Origin: Myxococcus stipitatus
Lineage (GTDB): Bacteria; Myxococcota; Myxococcia; Myxococcales; Myxococcaceae
Assembly (NCBI RefSeq): GCF_037414475.1
Contig: NZ_CP147913.1
Coordinates: 3,906,001 to 3,970,000, forward strand
DNA length: 64,000 nucleotides
Direction: 5' to 3'
Position 1 is the first letter of the stretch. The number at the start of each line of letters is the position of its first letter. The notes below the pieces were generated by a model that made no database searches, was not told the origin of the DNA, and saw only the letters and a program-made list of their open reading frames with translations. A program made the position numbers and the translations under genes. Positions 45,000-54,959 of the stretch are shown one piece after another.

Positions 45000-47846
45000 A
45001 TGCTTCCTTTTCGCTCTGGCCTCCTCGCCCTGCTTCTTCTCCTCCTGTCCGCGCCGCCCGCGTTCGCGGACAACAACGCCGACGAGGCCGACATCGCCTT
45101 CGAGCTGGGCAATGACGCCTACGCCAAGGGCCAATACACAGAGGCCCTGCGCTCGTACTTCACGAGCTACCGGCTGGTGCCCAACCGCAACGTCCTCTTC
45201 AACATCGCCCGCTGCTTCGAGGCGCTGGGCAAGTTCAACGAGGCGTACCGCTACTACAACGACCTGCTCACCGAGGACCTCCCCACCGAGGACGCCGCGG
45301 AGGTCTCACGCTCGCTCGACCGGTTGCGCCCCAAGGTCGCGCTCGTCAAGGTCACCACCGTCCCCAAGGGCGCGGACGTCTACATCGACCGCATGGACCT
45401 GGGCAGCCGGGGGCGCTCGCCCCAGACGCTCGCGCTGTCCCCGGGCCGTCACAAAATCATGGTGAAGAAGGACGGCTACCGCCCCGCGGAGGCCACCATC
45501 ACCCTGGCTCGCGGCAAGGAGACCGAGCAGCCCTTCGACCTGTTCCTCATCACCGGCGGCGTGGAGCTCACCGGCACCCCCGAGGGCGCCGAGGTTCGCG
45601 ATGCCCCCAACGGCCCCGTCATCACCCGGCTCCCCGGCCGCGCCCGCCTGCCCCCCGGCCAGCGCATCCTCTACGTGCGCGCCCCAGGCTACGCCCCCGG
45701 CCAGTACGTCGTGGACGTGCCCGCCGATGGCAGCGTGCCGCTCTCCGTCTCCCTGCGTGTCCAGGACCGTCCCTCCGGCCGGCTCGTCGTCACCGCCAAC
45801 CGCGATGGCGCCACCGTGCGCGTGGACGGCAAGCCCGCGGGCTTCACCCCCACCGTCGTCACCCTCCCCGAAGGTGAACACGAGCTGGAGGTCGAAAGCC
45901 GCGAGGTGCGCCCGCTGCGCCAGAAGGTCACCGTCGTCGCGGACGAAGAGGTGAAGCTCCACGCGGAGCTGCGCTACGCACCACCGCCCGTCCGCGCCGC
46001 GTCCAAGAGCCTGGTCGCCGTCGACGACGCGCCCGCCTCCACCACCGTGCTCACCCAGGAGGAACTGCGCGCGTTCGGCTGGCGCACCCTGGCCGAGGCG
46101 CTCGCGGGCGTGCGCGGCTTCTTCCTCACCGACGACCGCACGTACACCTATCTGGGCGTGCGCGGATTCTCGCCGCCGGGCGACCTCAACACCCGCGTCA
46201 GCATCCTCTGGGACGGCCACTCGATGAACGACGTGTGGGCCGGCCAGGGCTTCGCCGCCCACGACTTCAACGTGGACCTGCTTGAAATCGAGCGCATCGA
46301 AGTCGTGCGCGGCCCGGGCAGCTCCCTCTACGGCACCGGCGCCTTCTTCGCCGTCATCAACGTGGTGCCGCGCGAGTCGTTGGGACCAGACAAGCACCTG
46401 GAGGTCACCGGCGCGGTGGGCGCGCTGGGCACCACACGCGCGCACGCCACCGCGTCGTGGGAGAGCGGCAACCGCTCCGTGCTGGTGAGCGCCGCGGCCC
46501 TCACGGCCTCCGGCGCGGACACCACCCGGCTCCTCACGGACCAGAACCAGGAGCACCTGGTGAAGGGCCTGGACTCGGAGCGCGCCGCCACCGGCACATT
46601 CCGCGCCCGCGTGGGGGACTTCGCCTTCCAGGGCATCCTCAACGTCCGCTCCAAGGAGCTTCCCACCGCGCCCTACAACACCCTGCCCGGCGCCGAGGGC
46701 AACAAGGTGAAGGACCTGCGCTTCTTCCTCGAGGCCCGCTACGAGCGCGAGTTCTCCGAGCGCTTCAGCCTCTCCGCGCGCAGCGCGTTCGACCTCAGCC
46801 GCTACGACGGCATCTACGTGTATCCGGAGGCCGCCGGTGGCCCTCGCGAGGAAGGCGGTGACGCGGACTGGGCCAGCGGAGAGCTCCGCGCGCGCGTGGG
46901 CATCTTCGAGGGCAACCGCCTCACGCTGGGCGTGGAGGCCCAGGGCCAGCTTCGCGTGTGGCAGACCGCGGGCAGGACTCCGCTCGAGACCAAGGCGCGA
47001 ACCTTGTTGTCCGCCTACCTGCTCGATGAGTGGCAGCTCCACCCGCGGCTGAGCGTCTCCGCCGGGTTGCGCCTGGACAAGTACCTGGACCTGGACACCA
47101 CGCCCATCACGCCGCGCATCGCGCTCATCGCCCGGCCCTATGACGCGGGCCTCACCAAGTTCGTCGCGGGCAACGCCTTCCGCGCGCCCAACGTCTACGA
47201 GCTGTTCTACGCCGACGGCATCACCCAGGCCGCGCCCGACAAGCTCGACCCGGAGACCATCACCACCTTCGAGCTGGAGCACTCGCACGACCTGACGGAC
47301 GAGCTGCGCCTCACCGTGGCCGGCTACCACAACCGCATCTCCAAGCTGGTGCAGCTGCGCTCGGAGCCGACCCCGTCGGGCCAGTGCGGCTCCGCGGCGT
47401 GCCTCGTCTTCGCCAACGACAGCGGCACCACGCTGGCGTGGGGCGCCGAGGCGGGCGTGCACTGGCAGCCCGGGCGCTACCTGCTGGTGGACATGAGCTA
47501 CTCGTACGTGAAGCTGCGCAACGCCTCGGACGAGGTGGCCTCCGCCTCACCCGCGCACCTGGTCTCCGGACGGCTGCTGATGCCCATCGGCAACGGCGAC
47601 ATGCGCTTCGCGACGCAGGCCACCTACCAGAGCGCGCGTCCCACCGGACAGGGCGGCGCCGACAGCGGAGAGGCCCTGCTCGTCAGCTTCGGGCTCTCCG
47701 GCGACTACGGCCCGCTGCGCTACTTCGCGGGCGTGCACAACCTGCTCGACGCCAACTACCGGATTCCCGTCTCGGACGAGAACTCCATCGCGCCGGTGCC
47801 GCAGTACGGCCGCACCTTCACCCTCCAGCTCACCGGCACGTTCTGA
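45000..47846 (+). CDS. TonB-dependent receptor with N-terminal TPR and PEGA domains
   Basis: 948 residues. Signal peptide to about residue 25, then TPR-like helices (about 30-90, ELGNDAYAKGQYTEALRSY). Two clear PEGA-type domains at about 110-165 (GADVYIDRMDLGSRG) and 258-325 (GATVRVDGKPAGFTP) with a third weaker one between. The receptor plug spans about 340-460 (TVLTQEELRAFGWRTLAEAL, IERIEVVRGPGSSLYGTG) and the 22-strand barrel the rest. The usual order is signal-plug-barrel, so about 300 extra periplasmic residues are inserted. Substrate unknown. The start ATG 45000 has GAGGAGGAA about 13 bases upstream. Confidence 0.88.
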   Translation: MLPFRSGLLALLLLLLSAPPAFADNNADEADIAFELGNDAYAKGQYTEALRSYFTSYRLVPNRNVLFNIARCFEALGKFNEAYRYYNDLLTEDLPTEDAAEVSRSLDRLRPKVALVKVTTVPKGADVYIDRMDLGSRGRSPQTLALSPGRHKIMVKKDGYRPAEATITLARGKETEQPFDLFLITGGVELTGTPEGAEVRDAPNGPVITRLPGRARLPPGQRILYVRAPGYAPGQYVVDVPADGSVPLSVSLRVQDRPSGRLVVTANRDGATVRVDGKPAGFTPTVVTLPEGEHELEVESREVRPLRQKVTVVADEEVKLHAELRYAPPPVRAASKSLVAVDDAPASTTVLTQEELRAFGWRTLAEALAGVRGFFLTDDRTYTYLGVRGFSPPGDLNTRVSILWDGHSMNDVWAGQGFAAHDFNVDLLEIERIEVVRGPGSSLYGTGAFFAVINVVPRESLGPDKHLEVTGAVGALGTTRAHATASWESGNRSVLVSAAALTASGADTTRLLTDQNQEHLVKGLDSERAATGTFRARVGDFAFQGILNVRSKELPTAPYNTLPGAEGNKVKDLRFFLEARYEREFSERFSLSARSAFDLSRYDGIYVYPEAAGGPREEGGDADWASGELRARVGIFEGNRLTLGVEAQGQLRVWQTAGRTPLETKARTLLSAYLLDEWQLHPRLSVSAGLRLDKYLDLDTTPITPRIALIARPYDAGLTKFVAGNAFRAPNVYELFYADGITQAAPDKLDPETITTFELEHSHDLTDELRLTVAGYHNRISKLVQLRSEPTPSGQCGSAACLVFANDSGTTLAWGAEAGVHWQPGRYLLVDMSYSYVKLRNASDEVASASPAHLVSGRLLMPIGNGDMRFATQATYQSARPTGQGGADSGEALLVSFGLSGDYGPLRYFAGVHNLLDANYRIPVSDENSIAPVPQYGRTFTLQLTGTF

Positions 47847-47849
47847 TTG

Positions 47850-48311
47850 ATGAGCACCTCCACCCCGCCTCCCGAACTCGAGCTCACCTTCATCCAACCC
47901 GGCCACGCGCTCTACGCCGCGGAGGTGGAGCTGCGCTTCCGCGTCCTGCGCGAGCCCTTGGGCCACACCCGGGAGCAGGTGCTGTTTCCCTTCGAGGCGC
48001 AGAGCCTCCACCTGGTCGCGCACCAGGGTGACGAGGTGTTGGGCTGTGTCCTCTTCCATCCCGAGGACAGCCACGGCGGACGCCTCTTCCAGATGGCGGT
48101 GACGCCTCGGCTTCAAGGCCAACGGCTGGGCGCGAAACTGGTGCGGACGCTGGAAGCGGAGCTGCGGCGACGCGGTTTCACCCACGTCCACCTTCACGCC
48201 CGGCAGACGGTCATCCCCTTCTATGAACGGCTGGGTTATTCCGTGTACGCGGAGCCTTTCATCGACGTGGGACTGCCGCACCGGCACATGGAGAAGTCAC
48301 TCGGGACGTAG
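47850..48311 (+). CDS. GNAT family N-acetyltransferase
   Basis: 153 residues. The acetyl-CoA loop is QMAVTPRLQGQRLGAKLVRT, and FYERLGYSVY is the usual C-terminal motif. Substrate unknown. ATG 47850 lies 3 bp after the stop of the TonB receptor gene, so the two are probably translated from one transcript. Confidence 0.85.
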   Translation: MSTSTPPPELELTFIQPGHALYAAEVELRFRVLREPLGHTREQVLFPFEAQSLHLVAHQGDEVLGCVLFHPEDSHGGRLFQMAVTPRLQGQRLGAKLVRTLEAELRRRGFTHVHLHARQTVIPFYERLGYSVYAEPFIDVGLPHRHMEKSLGT

Positions 48312-48460
48312 GCGCGGGCCGGGTGCTCACCACCCGACACCGGCGCACGTCCAAGAGCACCCAGGCCGCCCATCGCTCCTTTGCCCCCTGACCTCAACAC
48401 AGGGGGGATGCTGGTAACCTTTCCGTGAGGTCAGCGGGCCAGCGACATCGAGGAGACACG

Positions 48461-49663
48461 ATGAACGGAACGAACGACGGACGCGCCGCGCCCCCTTCTC
48501 ACCCCGCTGGCTCCTCGGGTGCTCCGGGAGATGGCGAGTTGGATGAGGAGGAGCCGCGCGCCCCAAGGCGCCCTCCCATCCATGTCCTCGAGGACAACAC
48601 CCTCCACACCCGGCTGACGCGAGAGCTGGGCGTGCACTATCCGTTCGTCAGCGCCGGCATGGCCTTCGTCGCGCTGCCTCCCCTCGTCATCGCCGTCTCG
48701 GAGGCGGGGGGCATCGGCATGTTGGGTTCGGCGCCCGAGCCCGCGCCGTTCCTGCGTGCGCGCCTCCACGCCATCCGCGCGGGGACGCAGCGCCCCTTCG
48801 GCGTGAACTTCATCGTCGCGAGCGCACGCGCGGGTGACTTCACCACGCGCGAGCACATTGACACGTGCATCGCCGAGAAGGTCCCCGTGGTCGCCTTCCA
48901 CTGGGGCCTGCCCCCCGCGGACTGGGTGAAGGACTTGAAGGCCGCGGGCACCAAGGTCTGGGTGCAGGCAGGCTCCGTGGAGTTCGCGCGGGACGCGCTG
49001 GCGCTGGGCGTGGATGGGCTCATCGCGCAGGGGCGGCAGGCGGCCGGACACAACCGCGGCACCGTCCCCACGCTGGGGCTGGTGCGGGAGCTGCGCGCGC
49101 TGACCGATACGCTTCCGGTCCTCGCCGCGGGCGGCATCGCGGATGGTTTGAGCGCGGCGCGCGCGCTCTATCACGGCGCGGATGGTGTCTGGGTGGGCAC
49201 GCGCATGGTCGCCTCCGTCGAGGCCTACGCGCACCCGGGCTACAAGCAGCGCCTGGTCGACGGCGACGCGCGGGACTCGGACTTCACCACGCTCTTCGGC
49301 CCCGAGTGGGCCGGTGCGCGGCAGCGCGTGCTGCGCAACCGCGTGGTGCGTGAGTGGGCGGGCCGCGAGGCACGTGCGCCGTCGAACCCCTCCGACTCGA
49401 TTGGAACGACGCGGCTCTACCCGGGGCTCGCGGGAGGAGACGCGCTCTACGCCCTGCCTCGCTTCAGCGCCTTCGTGCCCACGCCCGACACGAAGGGAGA
49501 CCTGGAGGAGATGGCGCTGCCCGCCAGCGGCTCCAGCATGGCGCGCATCGAGAGCGTGCTGCCCGCGGGCCAAATCGTGGTGGAGATGATGGAGAGCGCC
49601 CACCGGCTGCTCGCCAATCCCTACGAGTTGGAGACCGACACGGACGAGAACGACCGCACCTGA
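48461..49663 (+). CDS. Nitronate monooxygenase / 2-nitropropane dioxygenase family
   Basis: 400 residues. FMN-binding TIM-barrel enzymes of this family oxidise alkyl nitronates. Visible parts are MAFVALPPLVIAVSEAGGIG, PFGVNFIV, and LPVLAAGGIADG with GADGVWVGTR, which are the flavin phosphate-binding segments. An acidic, Pro-rich extension of about 40 residues precedes the core. Start ATG 48461 has GAGGAG seven bases upstream. Confidence 0.85.
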   Translation: MNGTNDGRAAPPSHPAGSSGAPGDGELDEEEPRAPRRPPIHVLEDNTLHTRLTRELGVHYPFVSAGMAFVALPPLVIAVSEAGGIGMLGSAPEPAPFLRARLHAIRAGTQRPFGVNFIVASARAGDFTTREHIDTCIAEKVPVVAFHWGLPPADWVKDLKAAGTKVWVQAGSVEFARDALALGVDGLIAQGRQAAGHNRGTVPTLGLVRELRALTDTLPVLAAGGIADGLSAARALYHGADGVWVGTRMVASVEAYAHPGYKQRLVDGDARDSDFTTLFGPEWAGARQRVLRNRVVREWAGREARAPSNPSDSIGTTRLYPGLAGGDALYALPRFSAFVPTPDTKGDLEEMALPASGSSMARIESVLPAGQIVVEMMESAHRLLANPYELETDTDENDRT

Positions 49664-49755
49664 GCCGAGCGGCCTGGCGCCCCCCGGGCTTCCTGGAATG
49701 GGGTGAAGTCGCCGAGGGAGTTGGAGTAGGAACCCACTCGAGGCGGGTGGGCTCC

Positions 49756-50163
49756 ATGACGATGACAACGACGCGGACGCGATGGCGGCGCGTGGCACTT
49801 TCGGGCTGGCTCGTACTGGCGCTGTGCGGCGGCGCGGCGGTGACACGTGCGCTCGCGTCCGAGGTGCGCACGCCCTCGCGGACGTTGTCCGCCGAGGAGC
49901 GCATCCTGCTGGGCCGGGCCGCCGCGCAGGCGGAGCCCCACTGGCGCCGGCGTTCGATGCACTCCTTCCCCGGGGACTCCTGGTCCCAGGACGATGACTT
50001 CGGCGCCTCCGAGCGAGGCTGGGTGATGCAGGAGGCGAGGCGGCGGGACGTGCCCGTAACGGAGGTGTTCGACGCCATCGACACCGAGCTGCGCTCCGGC
50101 CCCGTCACACCTCCGCGCAAGGCCACCGCCAGCCCGTGCAAGCCACGGCCGTTCTACGACTGA
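49756..50163 (+). CDS. Small exported protein of unknown function
   Basis: 135 residues. An N-terminal hydrophobic stretch (VALSGWLVLALCGGAAVT) acts as signal peptide or anchor. The mature part is charged and contains EERILLGRAAAQAEPHWRR; I do not recognise a family. Two Cys residues (one in the hydrophobic stretch and one near the end) are present. ATG 49756 has GGTGGG upstream, and a short stem (CCCAC/GTGGG) overlaps that site. Confidence 0.6.
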   Translation: MTMTTTRTRWRRVALSGWLVLALCGGAAVTRALASEVRTPSRTLSAEERILLGRAAAQAEPHWRRRSMHSFPGDSWSQDDDFGASERGWVMQEARRRDVPVTEVFDAIDTELRSGPVTPPRKATASPCKPRPFYD

Positions 50164-50287
50164 TGCGCGACTCGCGGCCCAGCCATGGCGGCACCGGGCA
50201 CGGCCTCGCGCCGACGTGCCGTGAGCCGGCCTCCGCCCGCCCGCGACGGATGTCCGTCCTTCTTCCCATCGCCGTACCCCTCCGCGC

Positions 50288-52603
50288 ATGAAGACCTCGA
50301 CCCACGGACTGCTTCGCGCCGCCCACCGCGCCGCCTCGCTCACGGGCGTGCGGCTGGCCCTCTTCGGAGCACTCGCGCTCGCCGCGTGCTGGCATCCGCT
50401 GTCCCAGGCCGGAGGGCTGAACGACTTCCGCGACTCACACCTGCTCGACTCCTACGAGGACGCGAGCACTCGCAGCGTGACGGACTACGGGCAGCTTCCC
50501 CTGTGGAACCCGTGGTCCTGCGGAGGCCAGTACGCGCTGGGCAGTCCCCAGACGCGCTCCTTCGCCCCCACCCTGGTCCTGTCTTCGCTCGTGGGCGCGC
50601 GGCGCGCGGAGCCGCTGCTGCTGTGGACCTTCCTCGTCCTCGGCATGGAGGGCTTCTTCCGCTACGCGCGCCGCCGCGTGGGCTCGGCGCTGGGTGCCCT
50701 GGGCGGCGCGCCGCTCTTCGGACTCATCAGCTTCACCGCGCTGTCCTGGTCCATCGGCTGGCTCAACTTCGCGGGCTTCCTCCTGCTGCCGTGGCTCCTG
50801 CTGGGCACGCGGCTGGCCACGCTCGGCAAGCTGTCGGGCGCGGCCCTCGTCGGCGGCGTCTTCGCGCTGCTGCTCGGGTTCGGCGGCACGTACCCCGTGC
50901 CCATGTACGCCCTGTTCGTCGCGCTGGAGACGGGCCGCACCCTCTTCTCCTTGCGCGGCAAGCCCCAGCGCCTCCGGGCCTTGGGGTCCCTGGGCCTCAC
51001 CGCGTGCTTCACCCTGGCCGCGTGTGCGTTCCGTCTCTGGCCGCTGGTGGAGACCATGCGCTCGGCGCCGCGCATCATGGCCGGCACTCCGGGCAAGCCC
51101 CTGGGCCTGCTCGTCGAGATGCTGCTCCAGCTCCCCTCGCGGTCCGGTTACAGCGACCCGGGGAACTTCTACTTCGCCCCCGTGGCCCTGGTCCTCGTCC
51201 TCCCCGCGCTCGCGTTCGCCCGGCGCCGCGCCCTGTTCCCCGCCATCGTCGCCGTGCTGTCCGCGTGGATGGCGGCGGGCTACACCGTCAGCCCCTCGCT
51301 GTTCGCCGGACTGCGCCAGCTCCCCATCTTCGGCACGTTCCGCTACCCCGAGCGCTTCCTCATCCCCACCGCGTTCTTCCTCGCGGAGCTCGCCGCGCTC
51401 GGGCTCGCCGTGCTGCTCGCGCGGACCTGGCGCTCGCCGGCGCGATGGACATGGGCCGCGGTGGCCGCGTGCGCGGTGATGCTCGCGGGCTGGGGCATGC
51501 AGCTGCGCGCCTTCGACAACCTCACGCGCTGGGCCCAGATGATTCCCATGCCCGTCGAGAAGGACCAGCCCTTCGCGCAGGCGCGTGGCAATCGCTGGTC
51601 CCAGGGACATCTGCTCGCCCTCAACCGCGGCTCCATCGCCTGCTTCGAGGCGTGGCCCGTCCCCATGTCTCCCCGGCTGCGCGGAGACCTGGGCCAGGAG
51701 GAATATCTCGAGGACTCCGGCTCCGGCACCGCGCGCCGCGTGGAGTGGACCCCCAACCGGCTCACCATCGACGTGGACGCCACACGCCCCGCCGTGTTGC
51801 TCGTGAACCAGAACTGGCACCCCGGCTGGAAGTCCTCCCAGGGCGAGGTCGTCTCACGCGAGGGGTTGCTCGCGGTCCAGGTGCCCGAAGGCAGACACCA
51901 GGTGGTGCTGAGCTTCCTGCCTCGCTCGGGCATTGGCGGCATGGCGGTGTCCGCGCTCGCGTGGGTGGCGTTGGGCTTTCTCGTGTGGCGTGAGCGCCGG
52001 GGACAGCGGATGCCCGCGCCCGCCGCGCTCGGCGTGATGGCCGTGCCGCTGGTGACGTGGGGACTGCTCTTCGCGCTCTGGCCCGAGCCCGTGGCCCAGC
52101 CCAACCTCCGCAACGCGAACGGCACCCCCCTGACGGTGGCGGAGCTCCCCCCCGAGGCCCGGCCCGTCCACGCGCGCTTCGATGTGCCCATCGAGCTGGT
52201 CGCGGCGGAGATACCCGACGAGCCCGACGCCGAGGGAATCACGTCCATGGTGCTGTACTGGCGCGTGACGGGGCCGGTGCCTCGCTCCGTGGGCATCTTC
52301 GTGCACCTGGTCTCACCCGAAGGCATGCGCCTGGGCGCGGACCACGAGGTGGTGGGGGGCACCTGGTTCTTCTCCGAGGCGCCTCGCGACACGCTGCTGC
52401 GCGACGCCTTCTCCGTCTCCACCCGGGGCTGGCGGAACGGGCAATGGACGGCGCTGGTGGGCCTGTGGCACGCGGGAGGCGACCAGTCCCGCGTGGAGCT
52501 CCGCGCGGCGGAGGTCCCCGTGACACCAGACGGCCGCGTGCCCGTGGGGGCGTTCACCGTTCCACGGAAGGTCCCAGCCAACGAATCTTCCGTGAACCCG
52601 TAG
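50288..52603 (+). CDS. Polytopic membrane protein, YfhO/glycosyltransferase-like
   Basis: 771 residues with about ten to twelve transmembrane helices in the first 450 residues and more near 560-600, separated by soluble loops. The opening (FRDSHLLDSYEDA, LPLWNPWSCGG) with a conserved acidic residue and Trp fits YfhO-like membrane proteins, which are GT-C-like. The last 150 residues are a beta-rich soluble domain (SVGIFVHLVSPEGMRLG). It may move a lipid-linked sugar across the membrane (inference). It stands alone on the plus strand. Confidence 0.65.
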   Translation: MKTSTHGLLRAAHRAASLTGVRLALFGALALAACWHPLSQAGGLNDFRDSHLLDSYEDASTRSVTDYGQLPLWNPWSCGGQYALGSPQTRSFAPTLVLSSLVGARRAEPLLLWTFLVLGMEGFFRYARRRVGSALGALGGAPLFGLISFTALSWSIGWLNFAGFLLLPWLLLGTRLATLGKLSGAALVGGVFALLLGFGGTYPVPMYALFVALETGRTLFSLRGKPQRLRALGSLGLTACFTLAACAFRLWPLVETMRSAPRIMAGTPGKPLGLLVEMLLQLPSRSGYSDPGNFYFAPVALVLVLPALAFARRRALFPAIVAVLSAWMAAGYTVSPSLFAGLRQLPIFGTFRYPERFLIPTAFFLAELAALGLAVLLARTWRSPARWTWAAVAACAVMLAGWGMQLRAFDNLTRWAQMIPMPVEKDQPFAQARGNRWSQGHLLALNRGSIACFEAWPVPMSPRLRGDLGQEEYLEDSGSGTARRVEWTPNRLTIDVDATRPAVLLVNQNWHPGWKSSQGEVVSREGLLAVQVPEGRHQVVLSFLPRSGIGGMAVSALAWVALGFLVWRERRGQRMPAPAALGVMAVPLVTWGLLFALWPEPVAQPNLRNANGTPLTVAELPPEARPVHARFDVPIELVAAEIPDEPDAEGITSMVLYWRVTGPVPRSVGIFVHLVSPEGMRLGADHEVVGGTWFFSEAPRDTLLRDAFSVSTRGWRNGQWTALVGLWHAGGDQSRVELRAAEVPVTPDGRVPVGAFTVPRKVPANESSVNP

Positions 52604-52669
52604 TCATGGGGAGGCATGGAGCCTGGCGCGCCGCGAGACGCACAGGCCCGATGGGGTTATGAAGCGCGC

Positions 52670-53056
52670 ATGCGAATCCTGCACACCATGTTGCGCGTTG
52701 GAGACCTGGAGAAGTCGCTCGACTTCTACACGCGGGTCATCGGTATGAAGCTGCTGCGCCGCCACGACTACCCCGACGGCAAGTTCACCCTGGCCTTCGT
52801 CGGCTTCGGCCCCGAGGACACCCACCCCGCGCTGGAGCTGACCTACAACTGGGGCGTGGAGAAGTACGAGCTGGGGACGGCCTATGGCCACGTGGCGCTG
52901 GGCGTGAAGGACATCCGCGCCACCTGCGACGCGATTCGACAGGCGGGCGGAAAGGTGGTCCGCGAGCCGGGCCCCATGAAGCACGGCACCACCGTCATCG
53001 CCTTCGTCGAGGACCCGGACGGCTACCGCGTGGAGCTCATCGAGCAGGGCAGCTGA
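52670..53056 (+). CDS. gloA: Lactoylglutathione lyase (glyoxalase I)
   Basis: 128 residues. The start [18 protein letters not shown] and the end [11 protein letters not shown] match bacterial nickel-type GloA. The metal ligands His (LHTML), Glu (ALELTYN), His (YGHVALGV) and Glu (RVELIE) are all visible. The enzyme converts the methylglyoxal-glutathione adduct to lactoylglutathione. ATG 52670 is favoured by alignment with GloA; ATG 52616 is in frame but its ribosome site is too close. Confidence 0.9.
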   Translation: MRILHTMLRVGDLEKSLDFYTRVIGMKLLRRHDYPDGKFTLAFVGFGPEDTHPALELTYNWGVEKYELGTAYGHVALGVKDIRATCDAIRQAGGKVVREPGPMKHGTTVIAFVEDPDGYRVELIEQGS

Positions 53057-53121
53057 GCCAGGTCCGTCGGACGCTCGCAACCAGACCTGCGTCCGACAGC
53101 CCAAGCCGTTAAGGTGGGGAG

Positions 53122-53949
53122 GTGACCTCCTTCATCCCTGGCTATGAACCTCCCAGCCGTCCACGCGACGGCGCGATGCTCTTCATCACGCGAGGCATGG
53201 ACGTGCTCATCCACGAGCACTCGGGCGTCGTCACCGTCCCCACCTGCGCCGCGTACCCGCGGTTCGCCGCCTCCGCCCACTACCTGGGCGCACTCGACGG
53301 CGTGGACTGCTACTGCGCCTCACTGCCCCGGGACTTCACCCCTCCCGAGGGCACCTCCGTGGTGGCCGTCCGTTCTCTCTACAAGCGGCTGGACGAAGCA
53401 CACTTCGCGGTGGCGGGCCGGGCGCTCGCCATCGTGGAGTGGGACCTCCAGCACCGCTTCTGTGGACGCTGCGGACAGCCCACCGAGCTCGTCCCCGGTG
53501 AGCGCGCCCGCCGCTGCCCCGTGGACAAGACGCCCTTCTACCCGCGCATCTCCCCCGCGATGATTGTGCTCGTCACCCGGGGCGACACGATGCTGCTCGC
53601 GCGAAACCCCGCCTTGCCCGAGCCCATGTTCAGCACCCTGGCCGGCTTCGTCGACACAGGCGAGTCCCTGGAGGAGTGTGTCGCGCGCGAGGTGAAGGAA
53701 GAGGTCAACATCGAGGTGAAGAACATCCGCTACTTCGGCTCCCAGCCGTGGCCCTTCGGGCGCTCGCTCATGGTGGGCTTCACCGCCGAGTACGCGGGAG
53801 GCGACATCCACGTGGACGGCAAGGAGATCGCCGAGGCCGACTGGTTCCACCCCGACCACATGCCCCGCATCCCGCCGCGGTTGAGCATCGCCCGCCACCT
53901 CATCGACGCCTTCGTCGAGCGCGTGAAGGGCTCGCCGTCTCGGAGCTGA
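53122..53949 (+). CDS. nudC: NAD+ diphosphatase / RNA-decapping NudC
   Basis: 275 residues. The Nudix box is GFVDTGESLEECVAREVKEE and the NudC-specific SQPWPFGRSLM follows it. The zinc ribbon has CGRCG and then RRCPVD, so the position of the fourth Cys is Asp; zinc may be bound weakly or not at all. The family hydrolyses NADH to AMP and NMNH and removes NAD caps from RNA. GTG 53122 has AAGG about eight bases upstream. Confidence 0.87.
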   Translation: MTSFIPGYEPPSRPRDGAMLFITRGMDVLIHEHSGVVTVPTCAAYPRFAASAHYLGALDGVDCYCASLPRDFTPPEGTSVVAVRSLYKRLDEAHFAVAGRALAIVEWDLQHRFCGRCGQPTELVPGERARRCPVDKTPFYPRISPAMIVLVTRGDTMLLARNPALPEPMFSTLAGFVDTGESLEECVAREVKEEVNIEVKNIRYFGSQPWPFGRSLMVGFTAEYAGGDIHVDGKEIAEADWFHPDHMPRIPPRLSIARHLIDAFVERVKGSPSRS

Positions 53950-54026
53950 CAGCCTCGTCGTCCCAGGGGGCCGCGCCGCCAGGCCCCATCGGGTAGTCTG
54001 CCCGCACCCCTGGGAGGGAGTACCGG

Positions 54027-54959
54027 ATGAACCGCTTCGCGCTGAGAGACCGCACCGACACACTCGACGCAGAGACTCAGCACGAGGACATCGTCCGCAT
54101 CCTCGCCACCCAGGAGTTCCCCTGGGACATCGAGCAGGCCCTCAGCTTCGCGCTGTTCCGCACCTACGCGGTGCCCAGCATCGGCGTGCTCCTGTACCAG
54201 ACGGGTGAGTTCACCCAGCGCACCCAGAAGCGCTACGACGACACCGTGCTCATCCTCGACACCATCCTCGAGCACGGCATCCACAGCCCCGCCGGCAAGA
54301 GCGCCTTCCGGCGCATGAACCAGATGCACGGCGCCTATGACATCTCCAACGATGACATGCGCTACGTGCTCTGCACCTTCGTCGTGACACCCGTGCGCTG
54401 GGTCGCCGAGTTCGGCTGGCGTCCCTTCACCCCCCACGAGGTGAAGGCGTGGGCCTGTCACTACCGCGAGGTGGGCCGGCACATGGGCATCCAGGGCATC
54501 CCCGAGACATACGAAGCCTTCGCCCGGCACATGGATGACTACGAAGCGCGGCACTTCGCCTTCGATGAGCGCAGCCGCGCCGTCGCCGACTCCACGCTCG
54601 AGCTGCTCACCACCTTCCCGCCTTCCCACCTCGCGCCCAAGAAGGCCGTGAATCTCTTCGCACGCACGCTCATGGAGGACGCGCTGCTGGACGCGTTCCG
54701 CTATGAGCGCCCCTCCGCGCTCAGCCGGAAGGTGTTCCGCTCGGCGCTCCAACTGAGAGGAAAGTTCGTCCGCTACTTCCTGTCACCGCGCGAGACGCCC
54801 TATTTCGGACGCTCGCGCCCCAACGTGCGCAGCTATCCCCAGGGCTACCAGGTCGACCAGCTGGGCACCTTCCCCAAGGGCTGTCCCGTCCACCATGCCT
54901 CACCGGCCGATGGCGCAGCGGCCCCCGCGCGGCGCGCACACGGCGGCGGCGAGACGTAG
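54027..54959 (+). CDS. Oxygenase MpaB family protein (DUF2236-like)
   Basis: 310 residues. The N-terminal half resembles the mpaB/latex-clearing oxygenase domain: FRTYAVPSIGVLLYQTGEF, TQKRYDDTVLILD, and a His-rich segment CHYREVGRHMG that may bind haem. No signal peptide. Substrate unknown. Start ATG 54027 has GGGAGGGAG upstream. The tail after about 285 is Ala/Gly-rich and low in complexity. Confidence 0.7.
   Translation: MNRFALRDRTDTLDAETQHEDIVRILATQEFPWDIEQALSFALFRTYAVPSIGVLLYQTGEFTQRTQKRYDDTVLILDTILEHGIHSPAGKSAFRRMNQMHGAYDISNDDMRYVLCTFVVTPVRWVAEFGWRPFTPHEVKAWACHYREVGRHMGIQGIPETYEAFARHMDDYEARHFAFDERSRAVADSTLELLTTFPPSHLAPKKAVNLFARTLMEDALLDAFRYERPSALSRKVFRSALQLRGKFVRYFLSPRETPYFGRSRPNVRSYPQGYQVDQLGTFPKGCPVHHASPADGAAAPARRAHGGGET

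Noticed and set aside
45306..47462. 718-codon minus-strand frame
   Set aside because: Antisense of the TonB receptor; low-complexity His/Gly/Glu-rich product.
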